Shown piece by piece: positions 1 to 5,185 of a DNA stretch of 5,724 nt (positions are counted from its first letter, which is position 1; each line of letters opens with the position of its first letter). The position numbers were made by a program, and so were the translations under genes. Under the pieces are notes generated by a model, which was not told the DNA's origin, did not search any database, and worked only from the letters and a program-made list of their open reading frames with translations. This DNA is from Lysobacteraceae bacterium (GTDB lineage Bacteria; Pseudomonadota; Gammaproteobacteria; Xanthomonadales; Rhodanobacteraceae): the NCBI GenBank assembly GCA_018971925.1, contig JAGWZT010000148.1, forward strand, positions 1 through 5,724. Direction: 5' to 3'.

Positions 1-1187
1 GCGAGGCCTTGCGAGCGTTGTATCCACGGCGGCAGGTATTTCGGCGGTGCGACGGAGCCATCCGCGAAACACGGCCGCAACGCGATGGCGTCATCCAGCG
101 CGAGCTTGCCCGCGAACAGGTGCTGCATCAGATCCAGCCGGCGTCGCTTGAAAGCCCAGCGGAAAAAGGTGTGCACCGTGAGCAGCCCCGCGAGATACAC
201 GTTGTCCTTGGTGAATGCCGCGCCGCCGGTGACCGGCACGCCGCGATAGACGCGTTGCGTGGAATAGAAACTGTCGGCGACGTTCTGTCCGTGCGCGCGG
301 AACCAGCGGTACACCTCCACGAAATCCGCGCCCGACAGGGCCATGTCGATCGCAAGGATGCGCAGGCTGATCCGCTGCAGGCGCGCGATGTCGATCGAAC
401 CCGACATCAGTTCCGCGAATACCGCCAGGCCCTCCTGGGTCGCGGTTGCGCGCGGCGCGGTGCGCGAGAGTGATTTCAATACCGGCTGCGCGCGTCCGTT
501 GCGCGCGGTGAGCGTGTGCACGAAAGCTTCGTGGGCCAGCAGCTGCGAACGGTCGTACTCGGAAAAACACGTTGCCCCGCGCAGGCGGATGCGGGTGGCG
601 CCCGCGGCGGCTTTCGAGGTCAACTCGGGGTCGATCTCCACGCGCACCGTGGCGGCACCGAAGCAGGCGTCCACTTCGGCCTGCACTTCGTCGCGCAACA
701 CTTCCGCGGGAATGCAGTATTCGGCTTCCGGCAGCGCTTCGCCGTTGCCGAGTTCCTCGGCGATTTCGAGGAACCAGCGCGCGGCGTCGAGATTCGTCTG
801 CGTGCCACCGGGCAATGCATCGCCGGGCTTGCCGTAAAGCTCGATGGAAGGTGCGGTGACGCCGTCCGTGCCGACCGCCTCAAGCATGCGCGCCGCGGTT
901 TGCCAGGATGCCGCGCTGCGCTGGAGGTACGCGCCGAGCGGACGCGACGCATCGGCTGCGGATGCGATCGCGTCCAGCTCCGAACGTTGCGCGGAAAAAT
1001 CCGGTGCGTGATATTCGAAGCGCGGAAGGGTTTCGCGGCCGTGGTGCAGATCATCCAGGAAACGCCGCTCGACCGCCGCCGGCCACGCCACGGTGTCGAG
1101 CACGCGGAGGCCGCGCACCGCTTCCACCAGCCGTTTGTCGAGTGTGGCGCAGCGACGCAGGGTGGCGTTTGGCGCGGCACTCTTCAT
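1..1187 (-). CDS. DUF1704 / QEGLA-motif putative zinc metallopeptidase, 3' end cut by window edge
   Basis: Reading from ATG at 1187 gives 395 uninterrupted codons before the left edge, so the C-terminus is missing. I recognise the family annotated 'flavohemoglobin expression-modulating QEGLA motif protein' (DUF1704). It is related to the eukaryotic MATCAP tubulin tyrosine carboxypeptidases. Visible signatures are HEAFVH at residues 219-224 (the HExxxH zinc-binding and catalytic motif), TARNGRAQP at 227-235, QEGLA at 251-255 (E252 is the likely third zinc ligand), RVYRG at 312-316 and FTKD at 325-328. All expected catalytic motifs are present, so the protein should be active. Its bacterial substrate is unknown, and the flavohemoglobin link is only a name inherited from the family. 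No signal peptide or membrane segment is seen, so it is probably cytoplasmic. It lies 9 bases after the rsgA stop and in the same reading frame, with no clear Shine-Dalgarno, so co-transcription and translational coupling with rsgA are likely. ATG 1187 is the first start after an in-frame TAG (1199-1197). Family assignment is firm; function is not. Confidence 0.9.
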   Translation of the reverse strand, partial: MKSAAPNATLRRCATLDKRLVEAVRGLRVLDTVAWPAAVERRFLDDLHHGRETLPRFEYHAPDFSAQRSELDAIASAADASRPLGAYLQRSAASWQTAARMLEAVGTDGVTAPSIELYGKPGDALPGGTQTNLDAARWFLEIAEELGNGEALPEAEYCIPAEVLRDEVQAEVDACFGAATVRVEIDPELTSKAAAGATRIRLRGATCFSEYDRSQLLAHEAFVHTLTARNGRAQPVLKSLSRTAPRATATQEGLAVFAELMSGSIDIARLQRISLRILAIDMALSGADFVEVYRWFRAHGQNVADSFYSTQRVYRGVPVTGGAAFTKDNVYLAGLLTVHTFFRWAFKRRRLDLMQHLFAGKLALDDAIALRPCFADGSVAPPKYLPPWIQRSQGL

Positions 1188-1196
1188 GCGGCGCCG

Positions 1197-2324
1197 CTAC
1201 TCGCGTTCCTGCCAGCCGCGGTGTCGCTGCGGGCGGATCGGTTCGTGGCTGCCACGCAGGCGATCCTCGAAACGCGCGGCCTGTTCCTCGCGCTGGTCGC
1301 GCAACTTCAGGTAATGCCGCCAGCGGTCGTGGTCGAGTTCGCCCGCATCGAGCGCTTCGCGCACCGCACAGCCGGGCTCGTTGCCGTGACCGCAGTCGGC
1401 GAAGCGGCACTGCTCGGTCAGCGCGTCGATGTCGTCGAACAGTTCGAGTTCTTCGTCGCCGGTCAATTTCAATTCGCGCATGCCGGGGGTGTCGATCAGG
1501 CACGCGCCACGGGGCAACGGCAGCAACGCGCGGTGGGTGGTGGTGTGGCGGCCGCGGTCGTCGCCGGCGCGGGTCGCCGCGGTGGCCATGCGATCTTCGC
1601 CCAGCAAGGTGTTGGTGAGGGTGGATTTGCCGGCGCCGGATGAACCCACCAGCGCGACGGTCGTCGCGGGTGCCAGGTGTGCTTCCAGTGCGGTGGCACT
1701 CGCCGCATCCTTGCCGTTGATCGCGACAACGGGTGTATCGGCGGGCAGGCGCTTGCGCAGCGCATCGATCGCCGCGTTGGCTTCGGCGGCATCGGCCATG
1801 TCGCACTTGGTCAATACGACGACCGCGCGTGCGCCCGAGCCTTCGACGAGCGCGAGGTAGCGCTCGATGCGCGCGGGATTGAAGTCGCCATCCAGGCCCG
1901 TCAGCACGCACACCACGTCGATGTTGGTGGCGATGATCTGGCGTTGGTATTTTTCACCCGCGGCCGCGCGCTCGAACACGCCGCGGCGCGGCAGGACTTC
2001 CACGATATGCGGCGGCGCGCCGGTTTCGATGATCACGAAATCGCCGACCGCGGGCCGGGCGGCGGGATCGAGGTTGCGTTTCAGGAATTTCGGCGCCGGT
2101 TGCACGTTGAAGGCGTGTTCGCCGTCGTGGACTTCGTAGCCGGCGCGGTGTTGCGCCGACACGCGGGTCAGCATGTGTCCGGGCGGCAGCGACGGGAGGG
2201 CGCCTTGCCAGCCGACGCGCTGCAGGGCTGGAGGGGATTGCGTGGAAGCGGTTGCCATGGCGGGGGATTGCCCGTCCGATGAGTCGGTTTGGGTGTTTGC
2301 GGACGCCTCAATCGGCGCTAGCAT
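1197..2324 (-). CDS. rsgA: Ribosome small subunit-dependent GTPase A (RsgA/YjeQ)
   Basis: RsgA is a circularly permuted GTPase that binds the 30S subunit late in assembly, helps mature the decoding region and triggers RbfA release. From ATG 2324 it is 375 residues; E. coli RsgA is 350. An N-terminal OB-fold region (about 48-115) precedes the permuted G motifs in the order G4 TKCD (172-175), G5-like region near 201-206, G1 GSSGAGKS (227-234), G2 RGRHTTTH (257-264) and G3 DTPG (278-281). The C-terminal zinc module is C306-x4-C311-x-H313-x5-C319, the same spacing as in E. coli. No key residue is missing. Start choice: ATG 2324 has GAGGG seven bases upstream. ATG 2258 (353 residues, beginning MATASTQ) lacks a good site but would remove a low-complexity 22-residue extension, so it remains possible. 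The frame stays open up to 2534, but that stretch is repeat sequence and an unlikely part of the protein. It forms a probable operon with the downstream QEGLA gene. Confidence 0.95.
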   Translation of the reverse strand: MLAPIEASANTQTDSSDGQSPAMATASTQSPPALQRVGWQGALPSLPPGHMLTRVSAQHRAGYEVHDGEHAFNVQPAPKFLKRNLDPAARPAVGDFVIIETGAPPHIVEVLPRRGVFERAAAGEKYQRQIIATNIDVVCVLTGLDGDFNPARIERYLALVEGSGARAVVVLTKCDMADAAEANAAIDALRKRLPADTPVVAINGKDAASATALEAHLAPATTVALVGSSGAGKSTLTNTLLGEDRMATAATRAGDDRGRHTTTHRALLPLPRGACLIDTPGMRELKLTGDEELELFDDIDALTEQCRFADCGHGNEPGCAVREALDAGELDHDRWRHYLKLRDQREEQAARFEDRLRGSHEPIRPQRHRGWQERE

Positions 2325-2342
2325 GCCCGATCCCTCGATCGT
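2325..2342 (-). promoter_or_regulatory. Ribosome binding site supporting the rsgA start at 2324
   Basis: Read on the minus strand, the bases before ATG 2324 are CGAGGGATCGGGC, placing GAGGG seven bases from the start codon. The alternative start at 2258 is preceded by ATCCCCCGCC, which is not Shine-Dalgarno-like. This is the reason for preferring 2324. The low-complexity N-terminal extension it implies is a mild argument against it. Confidence 0.5.
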
Positions 2343-2420
2343 TTGCAGCCATGCACGCATCCGCCGTTCATCCGGGCTTCCATCTCGCGCGGGTCCGCTA
2401 CGAGATGCGCGGGGCGCTCG

Positions 2421-2452
2421 CACGCCACCCGCGTTCGAGGTGGCGTGATTTT
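2421..2452 (+). terminator. Intrinsic terminator-like hairpin upstream of the GDSL hydrolase gene
   Basis: CACGCCACC (2421-2429) and GGTGGCGTG (2439-2447) are perfect 9-base reverse complements around a 9-base loop, followed directly by ATTTT. This is the form of a rho-independent terminator for plus-strand transcription. On the minus strand the T-run would precede the stem, so it does not suit rsgA. No intact plus-strand gene lies upstream, so it is either the leftover terminator of a lost gene or an attenuator ahead of the GDSL gene. Confidence 0.5.
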
Positions 2453-2519
2453 CTCCCTTCTCCCGTCGGGGGAGGCGGCGCGAAGCGCCGAGCGCGTAGC
2501 GCTGGGGTGAGGGTACGAG
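2453..2519. repeat. GC-rich palindromic intergenic repeat, REP-like
   Basis: This stretch is a run of small palindromes: TCTCCC-GTC-GGGGGA (2460-2474, one wobble pair), GGCGC-GAA-GCGCC (2477-2489), GCGC-GTA-GCGC (2492-2502), then TGGGGTGAGGGT (2503-2514). The combination of CTCCCTTCTCCC at one end and GGGGTGAGGG at the other resembles intergenic repeats scattered through Xanthomonas-type and other proteobacterial genomes. That resemblance is from memory. It sits between divergently transcribed genes, and its GAGGG (2509-2513) is the only Shine-Dalgarno-like sequence upstream of the GDSL start, 13 bases away. Confidence 0.6.
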
Positions 2520-2526
2520 TGTTGCG

Positions 2527-3135
2527 ATGAGCACATTCCTTGCACTGGGCGACTCCTACACCATCGGCGAAGGCGTGGCACCCAGCGAGCGTTGGCCCGC
2601 GCAACTGGTGGCGCGATTGCGCAACGAAGGCATCGACATCGCCGACCCGGTGATCGTGGCCACCACCGGATGGACCACCGACGAGCTTGCAGCGGCGATG
2701 GACGCGGCGGCCTTCGCGCCGTCCTACGATCTGGTCACGCTGCTGATCGGCGTCAACAATCAGTATCGCGGCCGGCCGCTCGACGAATACCGCGCGCAGT
2801 TTCGCGGCCTGCTGCAACGCGCGGCCAAACTTGCCGGCGGCGGTGCCGAGCACGTCGTCGCGGTATCGATTCCCGATTGGGGTGTGACGCCATTCGCGGC
2901 GCGCGAAGGCGGTGACGCCGCGCGCATCGCCCGCGAGATCGACGCCTTCAATGCCGCCGCGTGGGCGGAAGCCCGCGACGCCGGTGCACAGTGGGTTGAT
3001 GTCACCTCTCTTTCGCGTGCGTCCGGCGCGCGCACGGAACTGGTCGACGACGGACTGCATCCCTCCGGCGCGCAGTACGCGCGCTGGGCCGAGGCGATCA
3101 TGCCGGTGGCGCGCGCGGCGTTGCGTAGCGCCTGA
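2527..3135 (+). CDS. SGNH/GDSL-family hydrolase (putative esterase/lipase), cytoplasmic
   Basis: This is a 202-residue protein with the SGNH hydrolase blocks in order. Block I is LALGDSYT with nucleophile S10. Block II is the oxyanion glycine G48 in TTGWTT. Block III is GVNNQYRG with N77 as the likely oxyanion asparagine. Block V is DDGLHPSG with D175 and H178 completing the triad. Such enzymes cleave ester bonds in lipids, acylated sugars or similar substrates; the substrate here cannot be told. Block III has N78 where the usual GxND motif has Asp. I associate GVNNQYRG together with SIPDWGVTPF (114-123) with a recurring conserved subfamily, so this is probably not degenerate. There is no signal peptide or membrane segment, so it probably acts in the cytoplasm, unlike TesA-type periplasmic members. 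ATG 2527 is preceded by a distant GAGGG lying within a repeat and overlaps the stop of the short frame upstream. lspA follows after about 100 bases; no functional link is evident. Confidence 0.88.
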   Translation: MSTFLALGDSYTIGEGVAPSERWPAQLVARLRNEGIDIADPVIVATTGWTTDELAAAMDAAAFAPSYDLVTLLIGVNNQYRGRPLDEYRAQFRGLLQRAAKLAGGGAEHVVAVSIPDWGVTPFAAREGGDAARIAREIDAFNAAAWAEARDAGAQWVDVTSLSRASGARTELVDDGLHPSGAQYARWAEAIMPVARAALRSA

Positions 3136-3167
3136 ATCCCCACGGGCGGCGTGAGCCTTCCCCCTTC

Positions 3168-3183
3168 GTGCCTAAGGAGGCAC
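3168..3183 (+). other. Perfect 6-bp hairpin after the GDSL gene
   Basis: GTGCCT (3168-3173) and AGGCAC (3178-3183) pair perfectly around an AAGG loop, 33 bases after the GDSL stop. There is no following T-run, so it is a weak terminator at best. It is followed at once by the 10-base palindrome CGGCGCGCCG (3186-3195). It could end the GDSL transcript or lie just upstream of the lspA promoter. Confidence 0.3.
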
Positions 3184-3196
3184 ATCGGCGCGCCGC

Positions 3197-3202
3197 TATC
3201 AT
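3197..3202 (+). promoter_or_regulatory. Candidate -10 element for lspA
   Basis: TATCAT matches TATAAT at five of six positions and lies 36 bases before the lspA TTG start, in the context GCTATCATG. That would give a leader of roughly 30 bases containing the AAGGA ribosome binding site. No good -35 hexamer is visible 16-18 bases upstream, where the sequence is a hairpin. The call rests on the -10 match and position only. Confidence 0.3.
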
Positions 3203-3226
3203 GCGCGCTTTCGCGTGTGCCGTCGC

Positions 3227-3241
3227 AAGGAAATCCGCTTG
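3227..3241 (+). promoter_or_regulatory. Strong Shine-Dalgarno fixing the TTG start of lspA
   Basis: AAGGA (3227-3231) sits seven bases before TTG 3239. The only longer alternative, GTG 3215, would put this Shine-Dalgarno inside the coding sequence and add eight charged residues (reading MCRRKEIR) ahead of the first membrane helix. This is why the TTG start was chosen. Confidence 0.75.
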
Positions 3242-3742
3242 AGCAAGTTGCCCAAACCCAACGCGCTGGCGTGGCTGGCCGTGTCCGCGCTGGTCATCGT
3301 GCTGGATCAGATCACCAAGGCGGTCGTACGGCACGCGCTGATCCCCTACATGCCGCACCAGGTGATTCCGCACCTGCTCAACTGGACGCTGGCATTCAAC
3401 CGCGGCGCGGCTTTCAGCTTCCTGGCCGATTCGTCGGGCTGGCAGACGTGGCTGTTCGGCGGCCTCGCGGTGGTGGTGTGCATCGGCCTGGGCGTGTGGC
3501 TGGCGCGCACGCCGCGCCGCGACTGGCGCACCGCGCTGCCGGTGGCGCTGATCATCGGCGGCGCGCTCGGCAATCTCATCGACCGCCTGATCCACGGCCA
3601 GGTCACCGACTTCATCCAGATCTATTGGCACGCGTGGTCGTATCCCGCCTTCAACGTGGCCGACTCCGCCATCACGGTGGGCGCGGTGCTCCTTATAGCG
3701 TTTGGATTGTTCGGAGGAAGCGCGAAGCCTGATTCGAAGTAG
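3239..3742 (+). CDS. lspA: Lipoprotein signal peptidase (signal peptidase II)
   Basis: LspA is the inner-membrane aspartyl peptidase that cuts the signal peptide from diacylglyceryl-modified prolipoproteins, after Lgt and before Lnt. From TTG 3239 it has 167 residues, the usual family size. Four hydrophobic segments are visible at roughly 10-30, 45-62, 70-90 (VVVCIGLGVWL) and 138-160. Conserved features are LDQITK (22-27), FNRGAAFSFLAD (53-64), GGALGNLIDR (107-116), the catalytic aspartate D124 in VTDFI, and the second catalytic aspartate D142 in FNVADSAI. No residue is missing. In many proteobacteria lspA lies directly after ileS. Here the upstream gene is a GDSL hydrolase, and a long gap with sucC beyond follows, so lspA appears to be transcribed alone. 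The TTG start is set by a well-placed AAGGA. Confidence 0.95.
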   Translation: MSKLPKPNALAWLAVSALVIVLDQITKAVVRHALIPYMPHQVIPHLLNWTLAFNRGAAFSFLADSSGWQTWLFGGLAVVVCIGLGVWLARTPRRDWRTALPVALIIGGALGNLIDRLIHGQVTDFIQIYWHAWSYPAFNVADSAITVGAVLLIAFGLFGGSAKPDSK

Positions 3743-3889
3743 CTGTTGCGGGAAGTCAGGCCGGGGAGCTCTCGGCCATGGATGGCAGCTTTGGGCCGTT
3801 CTGGTGTTGGTGGCCGGTGAAGCCTCACGGATTGCGTTTGCTCGAACACAGCGACGATCAGGGACGATCGCATGCATACCCTTTCTGGG

Positions 3890-3918
3890 TGGACACGCAG
3901 GCCGCTCGCCGCAACAAT
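3890..3918 (+). promoter_or_regulatory. Candidate sigma-70-type promoter for sucCD
   Basis: TGGACA (3890-3895) differs by one base from the -35 consensus TTGACA and is followed after exactly 17 bases by AACAAT (3913-3918), which keeps the -10 bases A2, A4, A5 and T6. Transcription would begin near 3925, giving a leader of about 85 bases to the sucC ATG. The -10 lies in the loop of the 3896-3938 inverted repeat. The -10 is weak, so this is only the best candidate in the interval. Confidence 0.35.
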
Positions 3919-3996
3919 AGGCGGCTGTCGTGCCTGCGCTCCTCGCCCGCGCACGGGACGGCGGCTCGAAGTCGCCGCCGGCAATCCCCTGAATCA

Positions 3997-4001
3997 TGAG
4001 G
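3997..4001 (+). promoter_or_regulatory. Ribosome binding site of sucC
   Basis: TGAGG ends seven bases before ATG 4009, standard spacing. It supports this start, which also gives exactly the same protein length as E. coli SucC. Confidence 0.75.
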
Positions 4002-4008
4002 CTCCTGC

Positions 4009-5175
4009 ATGAATTTCCACGAATATCAGGCCAAGCAACTGTTTGCCGAATTCGGTATCGCGGTGCCACCCGGCAAGATCGCGAAGACGCCGGCCGAAGC
4101 CGCTGAAGTGGCCAAGGCGTTGGGCGGCGAGCAATGGATGGTGAAGGCGCAGATCCATGCGGGCGGGCGCGGCAAGTCCGGTGGCGTGAAATTCTGCGAC
4201 TCGCTGGACAAGGTCAAGGCCGCGGCGGAAGGCATGCTCGGCAAGCGCATGGAGACCTACCAGTCGGGCGGCCGCGCACTGCCGGTGAACCTGGTGCTGG
4301 TCACCGAGGCCACCGACATCGCCAAGGAACTGTATCTGTCGACGCTGGTCGACCGCGGCGAGAAGGCCGTCACCTTCATCGCCTCGGCGCGCGGCGGCGT
4401 CGACATCGAGCAGGTTGCGCGCGAGACACCGGAGGAAATCCACACCGTCACCGTGAATTTCACCGAAGGCCTGCAGCCCTACCAGTGCCGCGAGCTCGGC
4501 TTCGCGCTGGGCTTGAACGCCAAGCAGGTCAACCAGCTTTCGAAGATCATGCTGGGCCTGTACAAACTGTTCAACGCCAAGGACCTGTCGCTGGTCGAAC
4601 TGAATCCGCTCGCGATCATCGCATCCGGCGACCTGATGGCGCTGGACGGCAAGGTCAACTCCGACGACAACGCCGAATTCCGCCATCCCGAGCTCGCCGC
4701 GATGCGCGACGTGTCGCAGGAAGACAAGGCCGAAGCCGAAGCTGCGGCCGAGCACCTCAACTATGTGACGATGGACGGCAACATCGGCTGCATGGTCAAT
4801 GGCGCGGGTCTCGCGATGGCCACGATGGACGTGATCAAGCTGGCCGGCGGCGAGCCCGCCAACTTCCTCGATGTCGGCGGCGGCGCCACCACCGAGCGCG
4901 TCACGGCGGCGTTCAAGCTGATCCTGTCCTCGCCCAAGGTCAACTGCATCCTGGTCAACATCTTCGGCGGCATCGTGCGCTGCGACCTGATCGCCGAAGG
5001 CATCATCGCTGCGGTGAAGGAAGTGGGCCTGAAGATTCCGGTGGTGGTGCGGCTCGAAGGCACCAACGTCGAGAAGGGTCGCGAGTTGCTGAGCAATTCC
5101 GGCCTCAAGATCACGCCGGCCAACGATTTGAACGACGCGGCCCAGAAAGCCGTCGCCGCGGCGAAAGCCGCGTAA
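4009..5175 (+). CDS. sucC: Succinyl-CoA synthetase beta subunit (ADP/GDP-forming)
   Basis: SucC is the nucleotide-binding beta subunit of succinyl-CoA ligase, the TCA-cycle enzyme that converts succinyl-CoA, phosphate and NDP to succinate, CoA and NTP. The protein is 388 residues, identical in length to E. coli SucC and similar throughout. It begins MNFHEYQAKQLFAEFG. An ATP-grasp domain covers roughly residues 1-240, with the glycine-rich HAGGRGKSGG loop at 50-59 and metal ligands N199 (in ELNP) and D213 (in LDGK) at the same numbers as in E. coli. The C-terminal ligase domain carries DGNIGCMVNGAGLAM (256-270), FLDVGGGA (286-293), NIFGGIVRCD (317-326) and VVVRLEGTN (345-353). All key residues are present. 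Its partner sucD follows after 114 bases holding a palindromic repeat; the two should be co-transcribed. Confidence 0.98.
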   Translation: MNFHEYQAKQLFAEFGIAVPPGKIAKTPAEAAEVAKALGGEQWMVKAQIHAGGRGKSGGVKFCDSLDKVKAAAEGMLGKRMETYQSGGRALPVNLVLVTEATDIAKELYLSTLVDRGEKAVTFIASARGGVDIEQVARETPEEIHTVTVNFTEGLQPYQCRELGFALGLNAKQVNQLSKIMLGLYKLFNAKDLSLVELNPLAIIASGDLMALDGKVNSDDNAEFRHPELAAMRDVSQEDKAEAEAAAEHLNYVTMDGNIGCMVNGAGLAMATMDVIKLAGGEPANFLDVGGGATTERVTAAFKLILSSPKVNCILVNIFGGIVRCDLIAEGIIAAVKEVGLKIPVVVRLEGTNVEKGRELLSNSGLKITPANDLNDAAQKAVAAAKAA

Positions 5176-5185
5176 ACGAAGATGG

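Larger units (their letters stand above)
2351..2530 (+). pseudogene. Possible AlaA-like aminotransferase N-terminal remnant, or short leader ORF
   Basis: ATG 2351 opens a 59-codon frame ending in TGA 2528-2530, which overlaps the GDSL gene's ATG 2527 as ATGA. Its residues 11-25 read HLARVRYEMRGALAR, resembling the start of AlaA-type alanine aminotransferases, where a V[RC]Y[ED]IRG segment is characteristic. In the first 25 codons, 20 end in G or C, as in real genes here. The resemblance stops at residue 25, where a terminator-like inverted repeat begins (2421), and the rest of the frame is intergenic repeat. The reading I favour is a gene remnant whose body was lost, leaving the 5' end. Alternatives are a short translated leader coupled to the GDSL gene, or chance. 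No clear Shine-Dalgarno precedes it. The match is short and from memory, so confidence is low. Confidence 0.3.
3743..4008. other. Non-coding interval between lspA and sucC with several hairpins
   Basis: No convincing gene is present; the open frames through it match nothing I recognise. It contains an imperfect hairpin GGCCG/CGGCC (3759-3777, enclosing GAGCTC), lacking a T-run, which may end lspA transcription. Next is GCCAT-GG-ATGGC (3776-3787). A two-tier hairpin has outer arms CGCAGGC/GCCTGCG (3896-3902 and 3932-3938) and inner arms GCCGC/GCGGC (3908-3912 and 3921-3925). A perfect 7-bp hairpin CGGCGGC/GCCGCCG (3959-3965 and 3974-3980) follows, ending 16 bases before the sucC Shine-Dalgarno. 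The interval probably carries the sucC promoter and a structured 5' leader. I see no match to a known riboswitch. Confidence 0.55.

Noticed and set aside
516..1643. Long plus-strand open frame (375 codons) opposite the QEGLA gene and rsgA
   Set aside because: Its translation is compositionally odd and matches no family, while the minus strand shows exact HExxxH/QEGLA and RsgA motifs over the same bases. It is a GC-driven shadow frame.
2325..2534. rsgA starting at 2534, giving 445 residues
   Set aside because: The extra N-terminal segment is translated from a palindromic repeat and overlaps the divergent GDSL start; RsgA homologues are about 350 residues.
3215..3238. lspA starting at GTG 3215
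   Set aside because: It would place the strong AAGGA ribosome binding site inside the gene and add charged residues not expected before the first helix. TTG 3239 is better.
3759..3777. Hairpin after lspA as a rho-independent terminator
   Set aside because: The stem is imperfect and followed by ATGGATGG rather than a T-run, so it is noted only as structure.
3853..3868. Direct repeat GACGATC (3853-3859 and 3863-3869) as a possible regulator site or CRISPR-like unit
   Set aside because: There are only two short copies 10 bases apart with no further units; this is too little to call anything.
3098..4069. Minus-strand open frame (323 codons) across lspA and the intergenic region
   Set aside because: It crosses the lspA coding sequence and non-coding hairpins, has a low-complexity Arg/Ala-rich translation, and has no recognisable motif.
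3994..4755. Minus-strand open frame (253 codons) opposite sucC
   Set aside because: It lies fully antisense to a well-conserved sucC, its sequence matches no recognised family, and such shadows are common in GC-rich genes.
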